Source: Arcuatula senhousia (Eukaryota; Mollusca; Bivalvia; Mytilida; Mytilidae). Taken from it: DNA of 64,000 nucleotides. This document shows, piece after piece, positions 1 to 10,475 of this stretch. The DNA lies in contig OZ020307.1 in assembly GCA_963971305.1 (NCBI GenBank), positions 59,641,702 through 59,705,701 of the forward strand, given 5' to 3'. The notes under the pieces are model-generated. The model did no database searches, was not told where the DNA came from, and saw only the letters and a program-made list of their open reading frames with translations. How positions within the stretch are numbered: position 1 is the first letter of the stretch; each line of letters opens with the position of its first letter. A program made the position numbers and the translations under genes.

Positions 1-20
1 TTTTTGGTCTCGCGCTATAA

Positions 21-49
21 TAAGCGCTACACGCTCCATTTAGCGCTTA
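21..49. repeat. Inverted repeat before half A (8-bp arms, 13-nt loop), one per monomer
   Basis: TAAGCGCT at 21-28 and AGCGCTTA at 42-49 are perfect reverse complements separated by 13 bases. The left arm can also pair with GCGCT at 12-16, and AGCG at 23-26 with CGCT at 32-35, so alternative stems are possible. The element recurs in almost every monomer. Single-base variants disrupt it in some copies, for example near 2959, 13020, 25111, 26370 and 30979. It is the most G+C-rich stretch of the unit and could form a cruciform or an RNA hairpin. No function is demonstrated. Confidence 0.93.
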
Positions 50-54
50 CTTTT

Positions 55-62
55 TTGCGCAA
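55..62. other. TTGCGCAA palindrome, first base of each half-unit (two per monomer; also 264-271)
   Basis: TTGCGCAA reads the same on both strands and opens both halves of the monomer, so it appears about 300 times here at alternating 209- and 210-bp spacing. It overlaps a second palindrome, ACATGT. The eight bases equal the core of the consensus site bound by C/EBP-family bZIP proteins. Occasional copies carry one change: TTGTGCAA near 10111, 13881, 24094, 32055 and 55308; TTGCACAA near 19296, 21793, 35619, 38551, 41904 and 57404. Binding in this organism is not shown. Confidence 0.85.
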
Positions 63-188
63 CATGTCTACTTGAAGAACATACTTTGTTTTGCTAAATA
101 CTTCTTATAGTTTTAATCTGGTACACAATACCGCACGAACAATAGATTTTTTCAGGACGCCAATTTTTTGACGTTTTTTCTAAAACCG

Positions 189-200
189 AATAAAAAAAAT
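189..200 (+). repeat. AATAAA and variable A-tract (one per monomer)
   Basis: Each half A carries AATAAA running into an A-tract, most often eight A. Copies vary between about five and ten, and some have an interrupting base: AATAATAAAAATG near 610 and 6475, AATAACAAAAATG at 49997, 50416 and 52509, AATAAATAAAATG near 54186 and 56699. Replication slippage explains this and gives most of the one- or two-base length differences between monomers. AATAAA matches the animal polyadenylation hexamer, but no transcript is implied. Confidence 0.85.
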
Positions 201-228
201 GAAAGATATGGGGATATATTCAAAGGTC

Positions 229-247
229 ATAGGCGCTATGCGCCTAT
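229..247. repeat. Inverted repeat before half B (8-bp arms, 3-nt loop), one per monomer
   Basis: ATAGGCGC at 229-236 and GCGCCTAT at 240-247 are perfect reverse complements around a TAT loop, which makes a compact hairpin. It is present in nearly every monomer. A recurrent variant, GGCACT for GGCGCT (3587, 4844, 8197, 9453, 10710, 13643, 19055), breaks one stem pair and shows no matching change in the other arm. Three monomers lack the whole element. This argues that the hairpin is not strictly required in each copy. Confidence 0.94.
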
Positions 248-263
248 TTTTTGTTGTAATACC

Positions 264-473
264 TTGCGCAACATGTCTATTTTTGAATGATACTCTATTT
301 TAAGAAATACTACTTATAGTTTCACCAGAAAACATCATACCGCCCGAATGGAAGAATTTTCTAGAGCGTCAATTTTATGACGTTTTTCTCGAAAAACAAG
401 TGAAAAACATGTAAGAAAGTTTTTGGTCTCGCGCTATAATAAGCGCTACACGCTCCATTTAGCGCTTACTTTT
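264..473 (+). repeat. Half-unit B of the dimeric monomer (210 bp)
   Basis: Half B starts at the second TTGCGCAA palindrome and ends just before the first palindrome of the next monomer at 474. It aligns with half A along its left portion: 19 identical starting bases, then a shared CTTATAGTTT, ATACCGC-CGAA and CAATTTT-TGACG framework. Its right portion is different: CTCGAAAAACAAG, CATGTAAGAAAG, then GGTCTCGCGC and the long-loop inverted repeat. Half B carries a TCTAGA hexamer and a perfect CGTCA/TGACG inverted repeat that half A has only imperfectly. Similarity between halves was judged by eye, not by a computed alignment. A tandem duplication of an ancestral unit of about 210 bp, followed by divergence and re-amplification as a dimer, is the simplest explanation. 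Confidence 0.88.
367..382. repeat. Short inverted repeat CGTCA/TGACG in half B
   Basis: CGTCA at 367-371 pairs with TGACG at 378-382 across six A/T bases. The corresponding place in half A reads CGCCAA-TTTT-TTGACG, with one mismatched pair. One copy at about 46616 has CGTCAA in half A, giving a perfect 6-bp stem there. The element may simply mark shared ancestry of the halves. Confidence 0.75.
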
Positions 474-3400
474 TTGCGCAACATGTCTACTTGAAGAACA
501 TACTTTGTTTTGCTAAATACTTCTTATAGTTTTAATCTGGTACACAATACCGCACGAACAATAGATTTTTTCAGGACGCCAATTTTTTGACGTTTTTTCT
601 AAAACCGAATAATAAAAATGAAAGATATGGGGATATATTAAAAGGTCATAGGCGCTATGCGCCTATTTTTTGTTGTAATACCTTGCGCAACATGTCTACT
701 TTTGAATGATACTCTATTTTAAGAAATACTACTTATAGTTTCACCAGAAAACATCATACCGCCCGAATGGAAGAATTTTCTAGAGCGTCAATTTTATGAC
801 GTTTTTCTCGAAAAACAAGTGAAAAACATGTAAGAAAGTTTTTGGTCTCGCGCTATAATAAGCGCTACACGCTCCATTTAGCGCTTACTTTTTTGCGCAA
901 CATGTCTACTTGAAGAACATACTTTGTTTTGCTAAATACTTCTTATAGTTTTAATCTGGTACACAATACCGCACGAACAATAGATTTTTTCAGGACGCCA
1001 ATTTTTTGACGTTTTTTCTAAAACCGAATAAAAAAAAAGAAAGATATGGGGATATATTAAAAGGTCATAGGCGCTATGCGCCTATTTTTTGTTGTAATAC
1101 CTTGCGCAACATGTCTACTTTTGAATGATACTCTATTTTAAGAAATACTACTTATAGTTTCACCAGAAAACATCATACCGCCCGAATGGAAGAATTTTCT
1201 AGAGCGTCAATTTTATGACGTTTTTCTCGAAAAACAAGTGAAAAACACGTAAGAAAGTTTTTGGTCTCGCGCTATAATAAGCGCTACACGCTCCATTTAG
1301 CGCTTACTTTTTTGCGCAACATGTCTACTTGAAGAACATACTTTGTTTTGCTAAATACTTCTTATAGTTTTAATCTGGTACACAATACCGCACGAACAAT
1401 AGATTTTTTCAGGACGCCAATTTTTTGACGTTTTTTCTAAAACCGAATAAAAAAAATGAAAGATATGGGGATATATTAAAAGGTCATAGGCGCTATGCGC
1501 CTATTTTTTGTTGTAATACCTTGCGCAACATGTCTACTTTTGAATGATACTCTATTTTAAGAAATACTACTTATAGTTTCACCAGAAAACATCATACCGC
1601 CCGAATGGAAGAATTTTCTAGAGCGTCAATTTTATGACGTTTTTCTCGAAAAACAAGTGAAAAACATGTAAGAAAGTTTTTGGTCTCGCGCTATAATAAG
1701 CGCTACACGCTCCATTTAGCGCTTACTTTTTTGCGCAACATGTCTACTTGAAGAACATACTTTGTTTTGCTAAATACTTCTTATAGTTTTAATCTGGTAC
1801 ACAATACCGCACGAACAATAGATTTTTTCAGGACGCCAATTTTTTGACGTTTTTTCTAAAACCGAATAAAAAAAATGAAAGATATGGGGATATATTAAAA
1901 GGTCATAGGCGCTATGCGCCTATTTTTTGTTGTAATACCTTGCGCAACATGTCTACTTTTGAATGATACTCTATTTTAAGAAATACTACTTATAGTTTCA
2001 CCAGAAAACATCATACCGCCCGAATGGAAGAATTTTCTAGAGCGTCAATTTTATGACGTTTTTCTCGAAAAACAAGTGAAAAACATGTAAGAAAGTTTTT
2101 GGTCTCGCGCTATAATAAGCGCTACACGCTCCATTTAGCGCTTACTTTTTTGCGCAACATGTCTACTTGAAGAACATACTTTGTTTTGCTAAATACTTCT
2201 TATAGTTTTAATCTGGTACACAATACCGCACGAACAATAGATTTTTTCAGGACGCCAATTTTTTGACGTTTTTTCTAAAACCGAATAAAAAAAATGAAAG
2301 ATATGGGGATATATTAAAAGGTCATAGGCGCTATGCGCCTATTTTTTGTTGTAATACCTTGCGCAACATGTCTACTTTTGAATGATACTCTATTTTAAGA
2401 AATACTACTTATAGTATCATCAGAAAACATCATACCGCCCGAATGGAAGAATTTTCTAGAGCGTCAATTTTATGACGTTTTTCTCGAAAAACAAGTGAAA
2501 AACATGTAAGAAAGTTTTTGGTCTCGCGCTATAATAAGCGCTACACGCTCCATTTAGCGCTTACTTTTTTGCGCAACATGTCTACTTGAAGAACATACTT
2601 TGTTTTGCTAAATACTTCTTATAGTTTTAATCTGGTACACAATACCGCACGAACAATAGATTTTTTCAGGACGCCAATTTTTTGACGTTTTTTCTAAAAC
2701 CGAATAAAAAAAATGAAAGATATGGGGATATATTAAAAGGTCATAGGCGCTATGCGCCTATTTTTTGTTGTAATACCTTGCGCAACATGTCTACTTTTGA
2801 ATGATACTCTATTTTAAGAAATACTACTTATAGTTTCACCAGAAAACATCATACCGCCCGAATGGAAAAATTTTCTAGAGCGTCAATTTTATGACGTTTT
2901 TCTCGAAAAACAAGTGAAAAACACGTAAGAAAATTTTTGGTCTCGCGCTATAATAAGCGTTACACGCTCCATTTAGCGCTTACTTTTTTGCGCAACATGT
3001 CTACTTGAAGAACATACTTTGTTTTGCTAAATACTTCTTATAGTTTTAATCTGGTACACAATACCGCACGAACAATAGATTTTTTCAGGACGCCAATTTT
3101 TTGACGTTTTTTCTAAAACCGAATAAAAAAAATGAAAGATATGGGGATATATTCAAAGGTCATAGGCGCTATGCGCCTATTTTTTGTTGTAATACCTTGC
3201 GCAACATGTCTACTTTTGAATGATACTCTATTTTAAGAAATACTACTTATTGTTTCACCAGAAAACATCATACCGCCCGAATGGAAGAATTTTCTAGAGC
3301 GTCAATTTTATGACGTTTTTCTCGAAAAACAAGTGAAAAACATGTAAGAAAGTTTTTGGTCTCGCGCTATAATAAGCGCTACACGCTCCATTTAGCGCTT

Positions 3401-4189
3401 ACTTTTTTGCGCAACATGTCTACTTGAAGAACATACTTTGTTTTGCTAAATACTTCTTATAGTTTTAATCTGGTACACAATACCGCACGAACAATAGATT
3501 TTTTCAGGACGCCAATTTTTTGACGTTTTTTCTAAAACCGAATAAAAAAAATGAAAGATATGGGGATATATTAAAAGGTCATAGGCACTATGCGCCTATT
3601 TTTTGTTGTAATACCTTGCGCAACATGTCTACTTTTGAATGATACTCTATTTTAAGAAATACTACTTATAGTTTCACCAGAAAACATCATACCGCCCGAA
3701 TGGAAGAATTTTCTAGAGCGTCAATTTTATGACGTTTTTCTCGAAAAACAAGTGAAAAACATGTAAGAAAGTTTTTGGTCTCGCGCTATAATAAGCGCTA
3801 CACGCTCCATTTAGCGCTTACTTTTTTGCGCAAATGTCTACTTGAAGAACATACTTTGTTTTGCTAAATACTTCTTATAGTTTTAATCTGGTACACAATA
3901 CCGCACGAACAATAGATTTTTTCAGGACGCCAATTTTTTGACGTTTTTTCTAAAACCGAATAAAAAAAATGAAAGATATGGGGATATATTCAAAGGTCAT
4001 AGGCGCTATGCGCCTATTTTTTGTTGTAATACCTTGCGCAACATGTCTACTTTTGAATGATACTCTATTTTAAGAAATACTACTTATAGTTTCACCAGAA
4101 AACATCATACCGCCCGAATGGAAGAATTTTCTAGAGCGTCAATTTTATGACGTTTTTCTCGAAAAACAAGTGAAAAACATGTAAGAAAG

Positions 4190-5447
4190 TTTTTGGTCTC
4201 GCGCTATAATAAGCGCTACACGCTCCATTTAGCGCTTACTTTTTTGCGCAACATGTCTACTTGAAGAACATACTTTGTTTTGCTAAATACTTCTTATAGT
4301 TTTAATCTGGTACACAATACCGCACGAACAATAGATTTTTTCAGGACGCCAATTTTTTGACGTTTTTTCTAAAACCGAATAAAAAAAATGAAAGATATGG
4401 GGAAATATTAAAAGGTCATAGGCGCTATGCGCCTATTTTTACTTGTAATACCTTGCGCAACATGTCTACTTTTGAATGATACTCTATTTTAAGAAATACT
4501 ACTTATAGTTTCACCAGAAAACATCATACCGCCCGAATGGAAGAATTTTCTAGAGCGTCAATTCTATGACGTTTTTCTCGAAAAACAAGTGAAAAACATG
4601 TAAGAAAGTTTTTGGTCTCGCGCTATAATAAGCGCTACACGCTCCATTTAGCGCTTACTTTTTTGCGCAACATGTCTACTTGAAGAACATACTTTGTTTT
4701 GCTAAATACTTTTTATAGTTTTAATCTGGTACACAATACCGCACGAACAATAGATTTTTTCAGGACGCCAATTTTTTGACGTTTTTTCTAAAACCGAATA
4801 AAAGAAAATGAAAGATATGGGGATATATTAAAAGGTCATAGGCACTATGCGCCTATTTTTTGTTGTAATACCTTGCGCAACATGTCTACTTTTGAATGAT
4901 ACTCTATTTTAAGAAATACTACTTATAGTTTCACCAGAAAACATCATACCGCCCGAATGGAAGAATTTTCTAGAGCGTCAATTTTATGACGTTTTTCTCG
5001 AAAAACAAGTGAAAAACATGTAAGAAAGTTTTTGAACTCGCGCTATAATAAGCGCTACACGCTCCATTTAGCGCTTACTTTTTTGCGCAACATGTCTACT
5101 TGAAGAACTTACTTTGTTTTGCTAAATACTTCTTATAGTTTTAATCTGGTACACAATACCGCATGAACAATAGATTTTTTCAGGACGCCAATTTTTTGAC
5201 GTTTTTTCTAAAACCGAATAAAAAAAATGAAAGATATGGGGATATATTAAAAGGTCATAGGCGCTATGCGCCTATTTTTTGTTGTAATACCTTGCGCAAC
5301 ATGTCTACTTTTGAATGATACTCTATTTTAAGAAATACTACTTATAGTTTCACCAGAAAACATCATACCGCCCGAATGGAAGAATTTTCTAGAGCGTCAA
5401 TTTTATGACGTTTTTCTCGAAAAACAAGTGAAAAACATGTAAGAAAG
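4190..5447 (+). repeat. Duplicated block, 3 monomers, partner at 7543-8800 (shift 3353 bp, 8 monomers)
   Basis: Four uncommon variants recur at exactly the same 3353-bp shift: ATTTTTACTTG for ATTTTTTGTTG (4435 and 7788), ACTTTTTATA (4708 and 8061), GGCACT (4844 and 8197) and AACTTACTTTG for AACATACTTTG (5106 and 8459). Shared variants at one spacing show that the blocks descend from one another. Each copy also has private changes, such as GGAAATATT at 4401 and GAAAATTAAG near 7931. True breakpoints lie somewhere between variant and non-variant sites, so monomer borders are used. Confidence 0.85.
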
Positions 5448-7542
5448 TTTTTGGTCTCGCGCTATAATAAGCGCTACACGCTCCATTTAGCGCTTACTTT
5501 TTTGCGCAACATGTCTACTTGAAGAACATACTTTGTTTTGCTAAATACTTCTTATAGTTTTAATCTGGTACACAATACCGCACGAACAATAGATTTTTTC
5601 AGGACGCCATTTTTTTGACGTTTTTTCTAAAATCGAATAAAAAAAATGAAAGATATGGGGATATATTCAAAGGTCATAGGCGCTATGCGCCTATTTTTTG
5701 TTGTAATACCTTGCGCAACATGTCTACTTTTGAATGATACTCTATTTTAAGAAATACTACTTATAGTTTCACCAGAAAACATCATACCGCCCGAATGGAA
5801 GAATTTTCTAGAGCGTCAATTTTATGACGTTTTTCTCGAAAAACAAGTGAAAAACATGTAAGAAAGTTTTTGGTCTCGCGCTATAATAAGCGCTACACGC
5901 TCCATTTAGCGCTTACTTTTTTGCGCAACATGTCTACTTGAAGAACATACTTTGTTTTGCTAAATACTTCTTATAGTTTTAATCTGGTACACAATACCGC
6001 ACGAACAATAGATTTTTTCAGAACGCCAATTTTTTGACGTTTTTTCTAAAACCGAATAAAAAAAATGAAAGATATGGGGATATATTCAAAGGTCATAGGC
6101 GCTATGCGCCTATTTTTTGCTGTAATACCTTGCGCAACATGTCTACTTTTGAATGATACTCTATTTTAAGAAATACTACTTATAGTTTCACCAGAAAACA
6201 TCATACCGCCCGAATGGAAGAATTTTCTAGAGCGTCAATTTTATGACGTTTTTCTCGAAAAACAAGTGAAAAACATGTAAGAAAGTTTTTGGTCTCGCGC
6301 TATAATAAGCGCTACACGCTCCATTTAGCGCTTACTTTTTTGCGCAACATGTCTACTTGAAGAACATACTTTGTTTTGCTAAATACTTCTTATAGTTTTA
6401 ATCTGGTACACAATACCGCACGAACAATAGATTTTTTCAGGACGCCAATTTTTTGACGTTTTTTCTAAAACCGAATAATAAAAATGAAAGATATGGGGAT
6501 ATATTAAAAGGTCATAGGCGCTATGCGCCTATTTTTTGTTGTAATACCTTGCGCAACATGTCTACTTTTGAATGATACTCTATTTTAAGAAATACTACTT
6601 ATAGTTTCACCAGAAAACATCATACCGCCCGAATGGAAGAATTTTCTAGAGCGTCAATTTTATGACGTTTTTCTTGAAAAACAAGTGAAAAACATGTAAG
6701 AAAGTTTTTGGTCTCGCGCTATAATAAGCGCTACACGCTCCATTTAGCGCTTACTTTTTTGCGCAACATGTCTACTTGAAGAACATACTTTGTTTTGCTA
6801 AATACTTCTTATAGTTTTAATCTGGTACACAATACCGCACGAACAATAGATTTTTTCAGGACGCCAATTTTTTGACGTTTTTTCTAAAACCGAATAAAAA
6901 AAATGAAAGATATGGGGATATATTAAAAGGTCATAGGCGCTATGCGCCTATTTTTTGTTGTAATACCTTGCGCAACATGTCTACTTTTGAATGATACTCT
7001 ATTTTAAGAAATACTACTTATAGTTTCACCAGAAAACATCATACCGCCCGAATGGAAGAATTTTCCAGAGCGTCAATTTTATGACGTTTTTCTCGAAAAA
7101 CAAGTGAAAAACATGTAAGAAAGTTTTTGGTCTCGCGCTATAATAAGCGCTACACGCTCCATTTAGCGCTTACTTTTTTGCGCAACATGTCTACTTGAAG
7201 AACATACTTTGTTTTGCTAAATACTTCTTATAGTTTTAATCTGGTACACAATACCGCACGAACAATAGATTTTTTCAGGACGCCAATTTTTTGACGTTTT
7301 TTCTAAAACCGAATAAAAAAAATGAAAGATATGGGGATATATTAAAAGGTCATAGGCGCTATGCGCCTATTTTTTGTTGTAATACCTTGCGCAACATGTC
7401 TACTTTTGAATGATACTCTATTTTAAGAAATACTACTTATAGTTTCACCAGAAAACATCATACCGCCCGAATGGAAGAATTTTCCAGAGCGTCAATTTTA
7501 TGACGTTTTTCTCGAAAAACAAGTGAAAAACATGTAAGAAAG

Positions 7543-8800
7543 TTTTTGGTCTCGCGCTATAATAAGCGCTACACGCTCCATTTAGCGCTTACTTTTTTGC
7601 GCAACATGTCTACTTGAAGAACATACTTTGTTTTGCTAAATACTTCTTATAGTTTTAATCTGGTACACAATACCGCACGAACAATAGATTTTTTCAGGAC
7701 GCCAATTTTTTGACGTTTTTTCTAAAACCGAATAAAAAAAATGAAAGATATGGGGATATATTAAAAGGTCATAGGCGCTATGCGCCTATTTTTACTTGTA
7801 ATACCTTGCGCAACATGTCTACTTTTGAATGATACTCTATTTTAAGAAATACTACTTATAGTTTCACCAGAAAACATCATACCGCCCGAATGGAAGAATT
7901 TTCTAGAGCGTCAATTTTATGACGTTTTTCTCGAAAATTAAGTGAAAAACATGTAAGAAAGTTTTTGGTCTCGCGCTATAATAAGCGCTACACGCTCCAT
8001 TTAGCGCTTACTTTTTTGCGCAACATGTCTACTTGAAGAACATACTTTGTTTTGCTAAATACTTTTTATAGTTTTAATCTGGTACACAATACCGCACGAA
8101 CAATAGATTTTTTCAGGACGCCAATTTTTTGACGTTTTTTCTAAAACCGAATAAAAAAAAATGAAAGATATGGGGATATATTAAAAGGTCATAGGCACTA
8201 TGCGCCTATTTTTTGTTGTAATACTTTGCGCAACATGTCTACTTTTGAATGATACTCTATTTTAAGAAATACTACTTATAGTTTCACCAGAAAACATCAT
8301 ACCGCCCGAATGGAAGAATTTTCTAGAGCGTCAATTTTATGACGTTTTTCTCGAAAAACAAGTGAAAAACATGTAAGAAAGTTTTTGGTCTCGCGCTATA
8401 ATAAGCGCTACACGCTCCATTTAGCGCTTACTTTTTTGCGCAACATGTCTACTTGAAGAACTTACTTTGTTTTGCTAAATACTTCTTATAGTTTTAATCT
8501 GGTACACAATACCGCACGAACAATAGATTTTTTCAGGACGCCAATTTTTTGACGTTTTTTCTAAAACCGAATAAAAAAAATGAAAGATATGGGGATATAT
8601 TAAAAGGTCATAGGCGCTATGCGCCTATTTTTTGTTGTAATACCTTGCGCAACATGTCTACTTTTGAATGATACTCTATTTTAAGAAATACTACTTATAG
8701 TTTCACCAGAAAACATCATACCGCCCGAATGGAAGAATTTTCTAGAGCGTCAATTTTATGACGTTTTTCTCGAAAAACAAGTGAAAAACATGTAAGAAAG
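7543..8800 (+). repeat. Duplicated block, 3 monomers, partner at 4190-5447
   Basis: Second copy of the block defined by four linked variants at 7788, 8061, 8197 and 8459, each 3353 bp from its partner. Both copies also share a one-base-longer middle monomer. Directly upstream, two adjacent monomers (6705-7123 and 7124-7542) share TTTTCCAGAG in place of TTTTCTAGAG, a separate one-monomer duplication or conversion. Confidence 0.85.
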
Positions 8801-10475
8801 TTTTTGGTCTCGCGCTATAATAAGCGCTACACGCTCCATTTAGCGCTTACTTTTTTGCGCAACATGTCTACTTGAAGAACATACTTTGTTTTGCTAAATA
8901 CTTCTTATAGTTTTAATCTGGTACACAATACCGCACGAACAATAGATTTTTTCAGGACGCCAATTTTTTGACGTTTTTTCTAAAACCGAATAAAAAAAAT
9001 GAAAGATATGGGGATATATTCAAAGGTCATAGGCGCTATGCGCCTATTTTTTGTTGTAATACCTTGCGCAACATGTCTACTTTTGAATGATACTCTATTT
9101 TAAGAAATACTACTTATAGTTTCACCAGAAAACATCATACCGCCCGAATGGAAGAATTTTCTAGAGCGTCAATTTTATGACGTTTTTCTCGAAAAACAAG
9201 TGAAAAACATGTAAGAAAGTTTTTGGTCTCGCGCTATAATAAGCGCTACACGCTCCATTTAGCGCTTACTTTTTTGCGCAACATGTCTACTTGAAGAACA
9301 TACTTTGTTTTGCTAAATACTTCTTATAGTTTTAATCTGGTACACAATACCGCACGAACAATAGATTTTTTCAGGACGCCAATTTTTTGACGTTTTTTCT
9401 AAAACCGAATAAAAAAATGAAAGATATGGGGATATATTAAAAGGTCATAGGCACTATGCGCCTATTTTTTGTTGTAATACCTTGCGCAACATGTCTACTT
9501 TTGAATGATACTCTATTTTAAGAAATACTACTTATAGTTTCACCAGAAAACATCATACCGCCCGAATGGAAGAATTTTCTAGAGCGTCAATTTTATGACG
9601 TTTTTCTCGAAAAACAAGTGAAAAACATGTAAGAAAGTTTTTGGTCTCGCGCTATAATAAGCGCTACACGCTCCATTTAGCGCTTACTTTTTTGCGCAAC
9701 ATGTCTACTTGAAGAACATACTTTGTTTTGCTAAATACTTCTTATAGTTTTAATCTGGTACACAATACCGCACGAACAATAGATTTTTTCAGGACGCCAA
9801 TTTTTTGACGTTTTTTCTAAAACCGAATAAAAAAAATGAAAGATATGGGGATATATTCAAAGGTCATAGGCGCTATGCGCCTATTTTTTGTTGTAATACC
9901 TTGCGCAACATGTCTACTTTTGAATGATACTCTATTTTAAGAAATACTACTTATAGTTTCACCAGAAAACATCATGCCGCCCGAATGGAAGAATTTTCTA
10001 GAGCGTCAATTTTATGACGTTTTTCTCGAAAAACAAGTGAAAAACATGTAAGAAAGTTTTTGGTCTCGCGCTATAATAAGCGCTACACGCTCCATTTAGC
10101 GCTTACTTTTTTGTGCAACATGTCTACTTGAAGAACATACTTTGTTTTGCTAAATACTTCTTATAGTTTTAATCTGGTACACAATACCGCACGAACAATA
10201 GATTTTTTCAGGACGCCAATTTTTTGACGTTTTTTCTAAAACCGAATAAAAAAAATGAAAGATATGGGGATATATTCAAAGGTCATAGGCGCTATGCGCC
10301 TATTTTTTGTTGTAATACCTTGCGCAACATGTCTACTTTTGAATGATACTCTATTTTAAGAAATACTACTTATAGTTTCACCAGAAAACATCATACCGCC
10401 CGAATGGAAGAATTTTCTAGAGCGTCAATTTTATGACGTTTTTCTCGAAAAACAAGTGAAAAACATGTAAGAAAG

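Larger units (their letters stand above)
55..263 (+). repeat. Half-unit A of the dimeric monomer (209 bp)
   Basis: Half A runs from the first TTGCGCAA palindrome to just before the second. It shares its first 19 bases with half B. Further matches in the same order are CTTATAGTTT, ATACCGC-CGAA (A has an A where B has a C), and the CAATTTT..TGACG block followed by T-rich sequence. The halves have diverged by many substitutions and small indels, so the functional period is 419 bp rather than about 210. Features special to A are the AATAAA hexamer with an A-tract of 5-10 bases and the block GATATGGGGATATATT. A common C/A difference in the next bases (ATATTCAAAGG or ATATTAAAAGG) splits the copies into two interspersed groups. 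Confidence 0.9.
1..419 (+). repeat. Reference satellite monomer (copy 1)
   Basis: This is the first complete copy, used here as coordinate reference. In order it holds: a T-tract and GGTCTC (1-11); a G+C-rich inverted repeat (21-49); half-unit A from the TTGCGCAA palindrome at 55; a TGACG block near 169-173; AATAAA followed by a variable A-tract (189-199); a second inverted repeat (229-247); half-unit B from the second TTGCGCAA at 264; a TCTAGA hexamer (360-365); and a short CGTCA/TGACG inverted repeat (367-382). Hand count gives 75 C and 67 G in 419 bases (33.9% G+C). Copy 1 has its own variant, GTCTATTTTT after the second palindrome, where nearly all other copies have GTCTACTTTT. Where the unit is said to start is arbitrary in a tandem array. 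Confidence 0.97.

Noticed and set aside
12..24. Bacterial-type promoter from TATAAT in GCTATAATAAGCG
   Set aside because: There is no matching -35 element at proper spacing and no gene downstream. An AT-rich tandem repeat yields TATAAT by chance, and the context is eukaryotic.
1..60. RNA polymerase III gene (tRNA-, 5S- or SINE-like) with GGTCTCGCGC as an internal box
   Set aside because: No B-box like GGTTCGANNCC, no spaced A-box, and no cloverleaf folding was visible. The T-tracts alone are not evidence.
189..200. AATAAA as a functional polyadenylation signal
   Set aside because: The hexamer arises where the A-tract begins, no transcription unit is evident and no downstream element is visible.
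229..365. Helitron-type end (hairpin followed by CTAG) in each monomer
   Set aside because: The CTAG at 361-364 is more than 100 bases from the hairpin, whereas Helitron 3' hairpins lie about 10-12 bases from CTRR. There is no 5' TC boundary and no rep/helicase gene.
1..419. CENP-B box (pattern TTCGNNNNANNCGGG)
   Set aside because: I checked the TTCG sites of the monomer on both strands (for example the reverse of ACCGCCCGAATGG and of ACCGAATAAA). None has the A and CGGG at the required positions.
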